Notes: generated by a model from the sequence alone, not told the origin. Positions 1-5,773 are shown, numbered from the stretch's first letter. The stretch: DNA of 6,174 bases from Candidatus Culexmicrobium profundum (GCA_025061245.1 JANZKD010000274.1:1-6174), one strand, 5' to 3'. A program made the numbers and translations.

Positions 1-243
1 TGGATCCAATACTTTAACCAGTTTATTCCATCCTGCTGATAGAATGTTTTTAGGATTTGTTAAGTCTTCCTCCATGAATTTTCTAAATGTTTTAGCGGCT
101 ATTCTTGATGATATTCTCTTTGCGAATAGTATGGATGCTATGAACCATTTGAATCTGTCCTCCTTCCTTTTCAAGTCTAATCCGAATTCTTCACTATAGC
201 TTTTAATTTTCCTAAGCTTTCTTCTAACTTCATCTATATGCAA
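1..243 (-). CDS. Partial gene, N-terminal 81 residues; endonuclease III-like helix-hairpin-helix family (tentative)
   Basis: An uninterrupted minus-strand frame runs from a TTG at 243 to the left edge, where it is cut off. The closest in-frame stop upstream is TGA at 252-250, and no ATG or GTG lies between, so TTG is the only usual start. Composition is typical of a real protein: a charged N-terminal helix (residues 4-19), then a segment with DRFKWFIASILFAKRISS at 29-46, and an AGWNKLVKVLD end at 70-80. The pattern of a hydrophobic 'ASILFAK' helix, an A-x3-F helix, a proline-started helix and an 'A-x4-L' helix recalls the first helices of endonuclease III/HhH-GPD DNA glycosylases, and I recall archaeal hypothetical proteins of that superfamily with this N-terminus. 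The catalytic hairpin, lysine/aspartate and any Fe-S cysteines would lie beyond the window, so activity cannot be judged. It is divergent from the CobQ-like gene. Coding is fairly sure; the family is tentative. Confidence 0.6.
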   Translation of the reverse strand, partial: MHIDEVRRKLRKIKSYSEEFGLDLKRKEDRFKWFIASILFAKRISSRIAAKTFRKFMEEDLTNPKNILSAGWNKLVKVLDP

Positions 244-273
244 TTTAGTTCACTTCGATTTACATTAGACTTC

Positions 274-283
274 AATTATATTT
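274..283 (-). promoter_or_regulatory. Possible TATA box of the left-edge gene
   Basis: The minus-strand sequence AAATATAATT is centred about 35 bases before the TTG start at 243, which would place transcription start near 253 and leave a leader of about ten bases. No good Shine-Dalgarno sequence precedes the TTG, which fits a short-leader archaeal transcript. The region is AT-rich, so such boxes arise easily by chance. Confidence 0.3.
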
Positions 284-336
284 GGATAGATTTGAGTTAA
301 ATTATTATTTCGAGTAGAATTGGGATTTAACTTAGC

Positions 337-343
337 TTAATAT
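337..343 (+). promoter_or_regulatory. Possible TATA box of the CobQ-like gene
   Basis: TTAATAT is centred about 26 bases before the TTG at 366. That spacing matches an archaeal promoter producing a leaderless message, and it fits the lack of a convincing ribosome binding site in front of this gene. The assignment rests only on spacing and AT content. Confidence 0.3.
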
Positions 344-365
344 GAGTTTTCACTTGTAATATTAT

Positions 366-1325
366 TTGGGGGTGTCTGTTTTTAGGGCTAAGACTATTGC
401 TGTTCAAGGGGCTGGTGTTAGTGGTACTGGTAGTGGTAAGAGTTTAACTGTAGCTCTACTTTGTAGATTATTTGCTGAGGATGGCTATAGGGTTGCTCCG
501 TTCAAGGCTTTAAATCTCACGAATGTAACCTATGTTGGTGGTGATGGTAGGGAGTATGGTTACTCTCAAGTTCTCCAAGCAGTTGCAGCTGGTGTTGAGC
601 CTTATTATAGGATGAATCCCTTCACACCTAAACCTCTTGGAGGTGGAGCATTCGACATAATCCTTGAGGGTAGAGTTGTTGAGAGGAATGTTAAGCCTCT
701 AGGAATGATTTTAACCTTCATAGGTGAGGGTTTGAGGAGGATTGTTGGGGCTGAAACCCTGTATGATAGGGTAATTAAATCTGTTAGAAATTGCCTAGAC
801 TTCCTCCTAGATAACTATGATATTGTCTGCATTGAGGGTTCAGGTCCATCGAAGCTTCGCGGTTTAGGCTTCTTCAGTAGGCTTGTGGATATTCCGAATA
901 TGATTACAGTTAAAATGGCCTCAGCTCCAGTAATACTCTTGGCTGGGAGTATAGATTCAGCCATAGCCACTTACAATTACCTGGATGATGATGAGAGGAG
1001 GTTTGTTAAGGGCATACTATTAAACAGATTTAATTACCACTCCCTTGAAAGAGAAATTATTGAGGGGATGGGTGTTCCAAGAAGATTCTTCGAAATTGGC
1101 GTTAAGCGTATTGAGGGGGATTGGCTTAAAAGATTCAATATAAACCTTGAAATAATAGGTTCAATACCATACCTAGAAGAGCTTTCAAGTCTACCTGATC
1201 TAGACCCATTAGTATCGGAGGAGAGAATAGATCTCGATGTTTGGAGGAGGATTGTACCTAAGCTTGCTGAGAAGGTTAGGAGGAGTATTAATTTAGAGAA
1301 AATATATAAGATAATGAATTTCTAA
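366..1325 (+). CDS. CobQ/CbiP-like P-loop amidotransferase-type ATPase domain without glutaminase domain
   Basis: This 319-residue protein matches the N-terminal (DTBS-like) half of cobyric acid synthase throughout. Visible landmarks are VQG then a P-loop ending GSGKS (13-26), APFK (44-47), a G-x-YG-x-SQ-x2-QA-x-AAGVEP block (61-79), MNP-x3-KP (83-90), EGSGPS (157-162), the APVILLAGSID segment (187-197), VKGILLNRF (214-222) and IIGSIPYLEEL near 265. Full-length CobQ uses ATP to amidate corrin carboxylates with ammonia from a C-terminal class I glutaminase domain, and is roughly 480-500 residues. Here the protein stops just where that domain would begin, and no glutaminase remnant follows in any frame before the converging cysC. 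The P-loop is longer than the usual GTxSxxGKS, and the IDRGG segment reads IDSAI. It may use a separate glutaminase or free ammonia, or do something other than cobalamin synthesis; no other cobalamin gene is nearby. The start is TTG 366 or GTG 372; the upstream in-frame stop at 357-359 limits the choice. Confidence 0.8.
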   Translation: MGVSVFRAKTIAVQGAGVSGTGSGKSLTVALLCRLFAEDGYRVAPFKALNLTNVTYVGGDGREYGYSQVLQAVAAGVEPYYRMNPFTPKPLGGGAFDIILEGRVVERNVKPLGMILTFIGEGLRRIVGAETLYDRVIKSVRNCLDFLLDNYDIVCIEGSGPSKLRGLGFFSRLVDIPNMITVKMASAPVILLAGSIDSAIATYNYLDDDERRFVKGILLNRFNYHSLEREIIEGMGVPRRFFEIGVKRIEGDWLKRFNINLEIIGSIPYLEELSSLPDLDPLVSEERIDLDVWRRIVPKLAEKVRRSINLEKIYKIMNF

Positions 1326-1348
1326 CTCTTACATTAAACATGGAGAAA

Positions 1349-1398
1349 GTGGACTTATAATCCACATAATATTCAAATTTTGTGGAATAATATTCCAC
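1349..1398. terminator. Inverted-repeat cluster between convergent genes, possible bidirectional terminator
   Basis: Two adjacent dyads share the same arms. The first is GTGGA (1349-1353) and TCCAC (1361-1365) around a 7-base loop; the second is GTGGAAT (1382-1388) and ATTCCAC (1392-1398) around AAT. A third, competing stem pairs TCCACA (1361-1366) with TGTGGA (1381-1386). The cluster lies between the stops of the CobQ-like gene and cysC, where both transcripts must end. Archaeal intrinsic termination relies mainly on T-runs, which are short here (AAATTTT at 1376-1381), so the hairpins may mark RNA 3' ends or be a protein site instead. Confidence 0.4.
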
Positions 1399-1417
1399 GC
1401 ATATGGGTGATTGAATG

Positions 1418-1948
1418 TTATATTATTTTTTCAATTTCCCTCATTACCCTTCTAATATTTTCATTTGCACTGTATTTTTCAGTGTTTACTTTTACTTCTG
1501 GATTTTCAGGTGATTCGTATGGGTCGTCTATACCTGTCATGTGCTTTATTTCTCCCCTCAACGCCCTCTTATATAGTCCTTTTGGGTCTCTTCTAATGCA
1601 TTCTTCTAGGCTGCATTCAACGTAGACTTCTATGAATGGTATTCCCTCCCCCTCAACTATTTCTCTCGCTTTTCTTCTAACGTCTCTGTATGGGGATACG
1701 AAGGATGCTATTACTATTACTCCATTTCTGGCTAGTAGTTTTGCTACGTGTGCTACTCTTATTAGGTGTCTTGTTCTATCCTCCCTTGTGAAGCCTGCCT
1801 CTGGACTTAGCCATCTTCTAACTTCATCTCCATCTAGTAGCTCTACTTTTAATCCCTTCTGCCTTAATTTTTCTGCTACCCCTCTAGCTATGGTTGTTTT
1901 CCCTGATCCTGGTAGACCGGTTATCCATACTACGAATCCCTTATTCAT
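1418..1948 (-). CDS. cysC: Adenylylsulfate (APS) kinase
   Basis: CysC transfers the ATP gamma-phosphate to the 3'-OH of APS, giving PAPS, in the cytosol. From the ATG at 1948 the protein is 176 residues, the usual length for a stand-alone enzyme. All family signatures are present: Walker A GLPGSGKT (11-18), DGD (39-41), the FTREDR APS-binding loop (53-58), FVSPY (83-87), RDPKGLYKRA (120-129) and GIDDPYE (139-145). The frame also has an upstream TTG at 1963, but the ATG is preferred because GAGGAGTGA sits seven or eight bases before it. That ribosome binding site contains the TGA stop of the phosphodiesterase gene, with only four bases between stop and ATG, so translation is probably coupled. 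It is the last gene of the operon whose second gene, sat, supplies its substrate. There is no fused sulfurylase domain and no missing catalytic residue. The function is secure. Confidence 0.95.
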   Translation of the reverse strand: MNKGFVVWITGLPGSGKTTIARGVAEKLRQKGLKVELLDGDEVRRWLSPEAGFTREDRTRHLIRVAHVAKLLARNGVIVIASFVSPYRDVRRKAREIVEGEGIPFIEVYVECSLEECIRRDPKGLYKRALRGEIKHMTGIDDPYESPENPEVKVNTEKYSANENIRRVMREIEKII

Positions 1949-1952
1949 GATT

Positions 1953-1961
1953 TCACTCCTC
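1953..1961 (-). promoter_or_regulatory. Ribosome binding site deciding the cysC start, overlapping the phosphodiesterase stop
   Basis: GAGGAGTGA encodes the final two glutamates and the TGA stop of the phosphodiesterase, and ends four bases before ATG 1948. The alternative TTG at 1963 lies upstream of this site and so is unlikely to be used. Confidence 0.7.
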
Positions 1962-3299
1962 AATTTCCATTAATTTGAGCATTAATTCATGCACTTTAAA
2001 TATTTCAACCACATTGCTTTTCAGTTCCACTGTTTTTTCTGGATCGTATATCATTATTATTCCATTCCAGTCGTGTACTGCATCGTCTGGCCCTCTATCA
2101 TTTTCCCTTAGGTATTTACTTTCCCACCCTAGGGTTCCTGCACTTCTCCAGTATAGGTCGTCTAGGTATACTATTAGGTCTGGTGGGTCTCCCTTAACCT
2201 CTGGGTATAGTTCCTCTGGTCTGTAGACCTTTGTATTCCATTTCTCTCCATTTGGTCCCTTAATCTTCTTAATCTCCTCTATCAATTCATCTCTGTAGTG
2301 CTCGTAGTCTTCCCTTTTAATTATTCCATTAGCCTCTCTATCCTCTAGGTTTAGGTATATTCTTGCATAGTATCCACCCCAGCCCCATGCTATTGTCTTG
2401 CTCCAATCTACATCTACTTTGGCTAGTTCTATTCCCTGCTTTGATGGCTTAGTTTTTAGTTTTAGGTATCCCTTCTCTGAGAGCCATTGATTTATGCAGA
2501 ATGCTCCCTTCATTCTCTTTGCTCCATGGTCTGAGACAACCATTACAGCTGTGTCTTTAGAGGTGTTTTTTAGGAGTTTTTCCAGTTCGCTGTCTATTAG
2601 CTTGTAGTATTCCAGTATTACTTTTTCATACTTGTTTCCAGGCTTATACTTGTGGTGTTCTGGGTCCATGTATCCCCAGAATGCGTGTTGAACTCTATCA
2701 ACTCCTATTTCAACGAACATGAAGAAGTCCCACTTCCTCTGGGCCAACCATCTTAACACTTTGAAGTGATATTTGGTCATCTCCCAGAGTTCCTTTATTA
2801 GCTTGTCCCTTTCCTCTGTTCTAAATAGTACGTCGAATTGGTATGGTCCAAATCTTCCTTCAATTTCCCTCTTCAATCTTAATGGATGGGTGTATTGGGA
2901 TTTATTGCTTGGGGTTATGAAGCAGCTAATCCATAGTCCATTTATCCTTCTAGGTGGATATCCTGGAGGTACTCCTACAACTATGCTTTTAAGCCCCTTC
3001 TCTCCAGCCTTATCCCATATGGCTGGATATTTAATGAATCTTGAGTTTGCAATGTAGAAGTCCGTGTAGTTTCTAGGTTTCTTGTGTCTGAAGCCATACA
3101 TTCCAAGTTCTCCTGGAGTTTTACCAGTGGTCATGGATGCCCATGCTGGTATGGTTATTGGTGGATGTGTGCTTCTCAGCTGGGCTTTGCATCCATCTTC
3201 CATTAGCTTTGATAGGGTTGGCAGTTCATCTTTATATTGATCATAAATTAGCTTTGGCGGCGCCGCGTCTAATCCGATTACCATTAGCCTTCTAGTCAA
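1953..3299 (-). CDS. Cytosolic type I phosphodiesterase/nucleotide pyrophosphatase, alkaline phosphatase superfamily
   Basis: The 448-residue protein has the complete metal-site pattern of the alkaline phosphatase superfamily, NPP branch. These are D11 in GLDAAPP, predicted nucleophile T49 in ITIPAW followed by TTGKTPGELGMYGF (57-70), D201 and H205 in GVDRVQHAFWGY, D257-H258 in SDHG, and H409 in AVHDWNG. Family members use two metal ions to cleave phosphodiesters, nucleotide pyrophosphates, phosphonates or sulfate esters; the substrate cannot be read from sequence. No signal peptide or membrane segment is visible, so it should act in the cytosol, unlike many extracellular relatives. The start is TTG 3299 rather than the internal ATG at 3284, because GGAGG lies eight bases before the TTG and nothing suitably spaced precedes the ATG. 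It overlaps the DHH gene by eight bases and leads straight into cysC. Context suggests a nucleotide of sulfate activation (APS, PAPS, pAp) or a sulfated or phosphorylated product as substrate; this is inference. Confidence 0.85.
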   Translation of the reverse strand: MTRRLMVIGLDAAPPKLIYDQYKDELPTLSKLMEDGCKAQLRSTHPPITIPAWASMTTGKTPGELGMYGFRHKKPRNYTDFYIANSRFIKYPAIWDKAGEKGLKSIVVGVPPGYPPRRINGLWISCFITPSNKSQYTHPLRLKREIEGRFGPYQFDVLFRTEERDKLIKELWEMTKYHFKVLRWLAQRKWDFFMFVEIGVDRVQHAFWGYMDPEHHKYKPGNKYEKVILEYYKLIDSELEKLLKNTSKDTAVMVVSDHGAKRMKGAFCINQWLSEKGYLKLKTKPSKQGIELAKVDVDWSKTIAWGWGGYYARIYLNLEDREANGIIKREDYEHYRDELIEEIKKIKGPNGEKWNTKVYRPEELYPEVKGDPPDLIVYLDDLYWRSAGTLGWESKYLRENDRGPDDAVHDWNGIIMIYDPEKTVELKSNVVEIFKVHELMLKLMEIEE

Positions 3300-4338
3300 T
3301 TTTTAACTCCTCCATAAGCATGTTTAATGTTAGCTTTAGGGCTTCTTCTAGTTTGTTGTGGGGTACTTTTAATCCAAATACTGCCTCCTTTCCCCCAGCC
3401 TCTAAACCCCTTTCCACAAGTTTGTTTATGATTGGAGTTAGCTTCACTTTTAGTTTGCTTCCCCTTCTAACATATATTTCTGCTTCATTAAGCCTTGAAT
3501 TTTCATTTAATGCAACTATGATTGATTGGGGGTTTAGCTTTGAAAGTTTCCTTGCAACCTCTGAAGTTAAGTTGTATGGGCTTTTAAATCTCTTCAATAT
3601 AATATTTCCATAAATGGCTTCTACACCTGAACTTATTATCCTATTTACTTCAGCTTCAATTTTTGCTTTCGCCCTCCACCACTCTTCATCGCTTAAAACG
3701 TCTTTTAGGCTGTTTCCATATTCAATTAGCTTCCAAACAGCATTCTCCACCATTCTTCTATCTCCAATTCTTCCACAGGCATTCAAGTGCTTTGCTGCTT
3801 CAATTAGCTCTTTAACTGAATATTTCTGCCTCTCCATATAGGGCTTTATTGCTTGATGGTAGAGCTTAAGATTAACAGCCTTTTCTTCTAAGTCTCCAAA
3901 TACTCCCAATATGACCTTCAAGTTTAATTGTATGTTTAGGGTTTTCATGATTGTCCATGTTGTTGATGGCCATTTTTCCTCTGACTCTCCATATGCCACT
4001 GGATTGTAGTATGTTGCTTTTGGCGGATGTTTGCTTTTGTAGTGGTGATCTATTACTGCAACTTTTACTCCTAATGCCTTCTCTATTGTTTCTACATCCT
4101 TGTATGGAATGTTCCAGTCTAAAATTAATATTAAATCTTTTTTCGTCATGATCTTGTTTTTTAGCTCATCTAGTACTGTTTCATTGACTTTGAATAGCCC
4201 TATTGGTGGGCAGTAATTGATTACTTCTCCATATTTTTCAGCTATGATGGCTGCTGAGGCTATGCCATCTGCATCCCAGTGGTGTACTACTAGTATGCCC
4301 TCAGCCCTCCTCAGATGGTTACGAATGGATTCTCCCAT
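3292..4338 (-). CDS. DHH-DHHA1 family phosphoesterase, candidate pAp phosphatase
   Basis: The protein has 348 residues. The N-terminal DHH domain shows motif I HHWDADGIASA (19-29; D22, D24), motif II D74 in LILDWN, motif III DHH (97-99) and motif IV D149 in GVFGDLEEK, the expected Mn-binding set. PSTTW (124-128) is common in RecJ-like archaeal members. A C-terminal DHHA1-type domain ends with GG-x5-G (315-322), but the residue after GG is lysine (K317) where the family usually has histidine. DHH enzymes include NrnA-type oligoribonuclease/pAp phosphatases, cyclic-dinucleotide phosphodiesterases, RecJ nucleases and pyrophosphatases. Lying between sat and the phosphodiesterase in a PAPS operon, removal of 3'-phosphoadenosine-5'-phosphate is the most economical role; pyrophosphatase activity helping Sat is an alternative. 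The ATG at 4338 overlaps the end of sat by 28 bases and has GGAGG (4349-4353) ten bases upstream. Family is secure, substrate inferred. Confidence 0.85.
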   Translation of the reverse strand: MGESIRNHLRRAEGILVVHHWDADGIASAAIIAEKYGEVINYCPPIGLFKVNETVLDELKNKIMTKKDLILILDWNIPYKDVETIEKALGVKVAVIDHHYKSKHPPKATYYNPVAYGESEEKWPSTTWTIMKTLNIQLNLKVILGVFGDLEEKAVNLKLYHQAIKPYMERQKYSVKELIEAAKHLNACGRIGDRRMVENAVWKLIEYGNSLKDVLSDEEWWRAKAKIEAEVNRIISSGVEAIYGNIILKRFKSPYNLTSEVARKLSKLNPQSIIVALNENSRLNEAEIYVRRGSKLKVKLTPIINKLVERGLEAGGKEAVFGLKVPHNKLEEALKLTLNMLMEELKID

Positions 4339-5465
4339 TTCAGTATTGCCTCCGCTACCTCCGGCCTCATCATTGTTGGTGGAGGCTTAATCTTCTTCAT
4401 TATCATCTTCCTAATCTTGGTTCCACTCATACGTATCTTGTATTTGTCTGGGTGGGGACAAATCTTCTCACTAACCATTCCTTCACACTTGGTACAGTAG
4501 AATGCTTCTTTAACGAATAATGGTATTATTCCCAGGTCTGGGAATTCCCTGAATATTTCCTGTGCTTCGTAGGGTTTGTAGTAGTTTTTTACTCCTGCAT
4601 GGTCTCTTCCTACAATGAAGTGGGTGCATCCAAAGTTTTTTCGTAGTATTGCATGGAATATTGCTTCTCTTGGACCTGCATATCTCATTGATGTTCTCAG
4701 CACTGCTAATACCACTGCGTTTTTTGGGTAGTAGTGTTTGATTAGTGTGTCGTAGGCTTCTAGGATTACCTGGTCCTTGTAGTCTCCAGGCTTCTTCCAT
4801 CCTACTAGGGGGTTTATAAATAGTCCATCTGTAAAGGTTAGGGCTGCCTTTTGCACGTATTCATGGCCTAGGTGTGGTGCATTTCTAGTTTGGAATCCAA
4901 CTATCCTATTCCACTTCTTCTCTTTGAATAGTATTCTTGTTTCAACTGGTCTTAGGGTGTAGTGGTGGAATGGATTTTCCAGCTCGTTTATTAATTCTAT
5001 CTTTCCACCTAGAAGTATATTCTTCATTTGCATTGTTTTAGCTACACCTGGATGATCTATGTCTGTGGTTTTGAATACTTTGAATGCATGTTCCCTTTTA
5101 TTCCACTTGTATGCTTCTTCAATTTTCATGATGGCTATGGGTTTTCCATCTTCATTTGTGATTGCAATTTCATCTCCTTCCCTCAAGTCTTTGATGGCTT
5201 CTTCATCTACATCTAATACTATTGGAATGGTCCATGGTATGTCGTTGCTTAGTCTCATTTCATTTAAAACGTTTAGGTAGTCTTCCTGATTCATGAATCC
5301 CTCTAGTGGGCTGAAGACTCCGTGGGCTATGTTTTCAATGTCAACGGCTATATCTTTGGGGACTAATATTTTTGGTAGCTCTTCGACTTCGCTTAACAGT
5401 CTAATCCTCCTCTTACCCTTTGAGATTCTGTTTATTAGTTTTCCTCCATGGGGTGGTGCAACCAT
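4311..5465 (-). CDS. sat: Sulfate adenylyltransferase (ATP sulfurylase)
   Basis: Sat joins sulfate and ATP to give adenylylsulfate (APS) and pyrophosphate in the cytosol. From ATG 5465 the protein is 384 residues, normal for the single-domain prokaryotic/archaeal type. Diagnostic motifs are N-terminal APPHGG (3-8), GFQTRNAPHLGHE (190-202; the QTRN-x2-H-x2-H nucleotide site, here H198/H201), LRTSMRYAGPREA (256-268), GRDHAG (286-291) and SGTKIR (347-352). Cysteines 324, 327 and 336 with nearby H338 match the zinc-binding segment known from the Thermus thermophilus enzyme. A GTG at 5474 is also in frame, but GGAGTGA (5471-5477) is correctly spaced only for the ATG. That site overlaps the TAG stop of the regulator gene upstream. 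Coupling with cysC, and the absence of aprAB or a membrane complex nearby, point to assimilation or sulfation rather than sulfate respiration or sulfite oxidation. There is no fused kinase domain. Confidence 0.96.
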   Translation of the reverse strand: MVAPPHGGKLINRISKGKRRIRLLSEVEELPKILVPKDIAVDIENIAHGVFSPLEGFMNQEDYLNVLNEMRLSNDIPWTIPIVLDVDEEAIKDLREGDEIAITNEDGKPIAIMKIEEAYKWNKREHAFKVFKTTDIDHPGVAKTMQMKNILLGGKIELINELENPFHHYTLRPVETRILFKEKKWNRIVGFQTRNAPHLGHEYVQKAALTFTDGLFINPLVGWKKPGDYKDQVILEAYDTLIKHYYPKNAVVLAVLRTSMRYAGPREAIFHAILRKNFGCTHFIVGRDHAGVKNYYKPYEAQEIFREFPDLGIIPLFVKEAFYCTKCEGMVSEKICPHPDKYKIRMSGTKIRKMIMKKIKPPPTMMRPEVAEAILKWENPFVTI

Positions 5466-5470
5466 GGCTT

Positions 5471-5477
5471 TCACTCC
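5471..5477 (-). promoter_or_regulatory. Ribosome binding site deciding the sat start
   Basis: GGAGTGA begins on the last base of the regulator's TAG stop and ends five bases before ATG 5465. It overlaps the alternative GTG start at 5474, which therefore cannot be served by it. Confidence 0.7.
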
Positions 5478-5716
5478 TATTCTAGGTAGCCTAGCTTTCT
5501 AAGCTTCTCAATTATCCTCTTCTTATCCTCCTCAGTGTATGGTTCACTATACTTTGCTTCTTCATGTGCAGCTACAATTTCCCTTAAAACATATGTTACA
5601 TAGCTTGAGACTGAGGTGAATCCAGTGTCTTGAATTAACTGTTTGATTCTATTGTAGAGGGTTGTTGGTATTGATACTGTTGTGTATTTTCCCTTGCTTC
5701 CACTCTCCTCATTCAA
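5477..5716 (-). CDS. Ribbon-helix-helix (CopG/Arc-type) transcriptional regulator
   Basis: This is a 79-residue protein with the RHH pattern: a short strand YTTVSI (11-16), helix one from P17 to about D30, the TGFTSVSSYV turn (31-40), and helix two to about residue 50. RHH proteins dimerise and insert the paired strands into the DNA major groove, usually binding tandem or inverted short repeats in their own promoter. A charged extension follows (52-79), ending KLRKLGYLE, which could bind an effector or a partner; its function is unknown. The TTG at 5716 is the only plausible start: the frame is closed at 5747-5749, no ATG or GTG intervenes, and GAGG (5725-5728) lies eight bases before it. It is the first gene of the operon, with its stop overlapping the sat ribosome binding site. 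An antitoxin role is possible for RHH proteins in general, but no toxin gene is adjacent. Autoregulation and control of sat onward is inferred. Confidence 0.85.
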   Translation of the reverse strand: MNEESGSKGKYTTVSIPTTLYNRIKQLIQDTGFTSVSSYVTYVLREIVAAHEEAKYSEPYTEEDKKRIIEKLRKLGYLE

Positions 5717-5730
5717 TGTATTCGCCTCAA

Positions 5731-5752
5731 ATTTAATTATATTTAATTAAAT
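5731..5752. promoter_or_regulatory. Tandem ATTTAATTA repeat, candidate operator of the RHH regulator
   Basis: Two identical 9-base copies of ATTTAATTA (5731-5739 and 5741-5749) are spaced ten bases apart, about one helical turn. The second copy is part of a perfect 12-base palindrome, ATTTAATTAAAT (5741-5752). They sit just upstream of the regulator's ribosome binding site and over the expected transcription start. RHH proteins typically bind such short repeats on one DNA face. The whole region is AT-rich, so chance is not excluded. Confidence 0.4.
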
Positions 5753-5764
5753 AAAAGAGTTTTG

Positions 5765-5773
5765 ATTTATAAT
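5765..5773 (-). promoter_or_regulatory. Probable TATA box of the RHH-sat-DHH-phosphodiesterase-cysC operon
   Basis: ATTATAAAT on the minus strand would direct initiation about 25 bases downstream, near 5743. That gives a leader of roughly 27 bases carrying the GAGG site before TTG 5716. An A-rich stretch, TAAAACC, precedes it in the BRE position. It is the best TATA match in the gap between the operon and the right-edge gene. Confidence 0.45.

Noticed and set aside
1326..1417. Search for a frameshifted glutaminase domain after the CobQ-like gene
   Set aside because: The gap is under 100 bases, rich in A/T and inverted repeats, and shows no class I amidotransferase motif; cysC follows on the opposite strand.
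1380..1625. Open frame on the plus strand antisense to cysC
   Set aside because: It lies opposite a gene with all APS kinase motifs, has a low-complexity hydrophobic/serine-rich translation, and resembles nothing.
4510..4800. Second minus-strand frame of 96 codons inside sat
   Set aside because: It is an alternative frame of a conserved enzyme; its translation is basic and featureless, and the sat frame carries every motif.
5741..5752. ATTTAATTAAAT palindrome as an attachment site or insertion-sequence end
   Set aside because: No transposase, integrase or target-site duplication is present; a promoter/operator role fits the position better.
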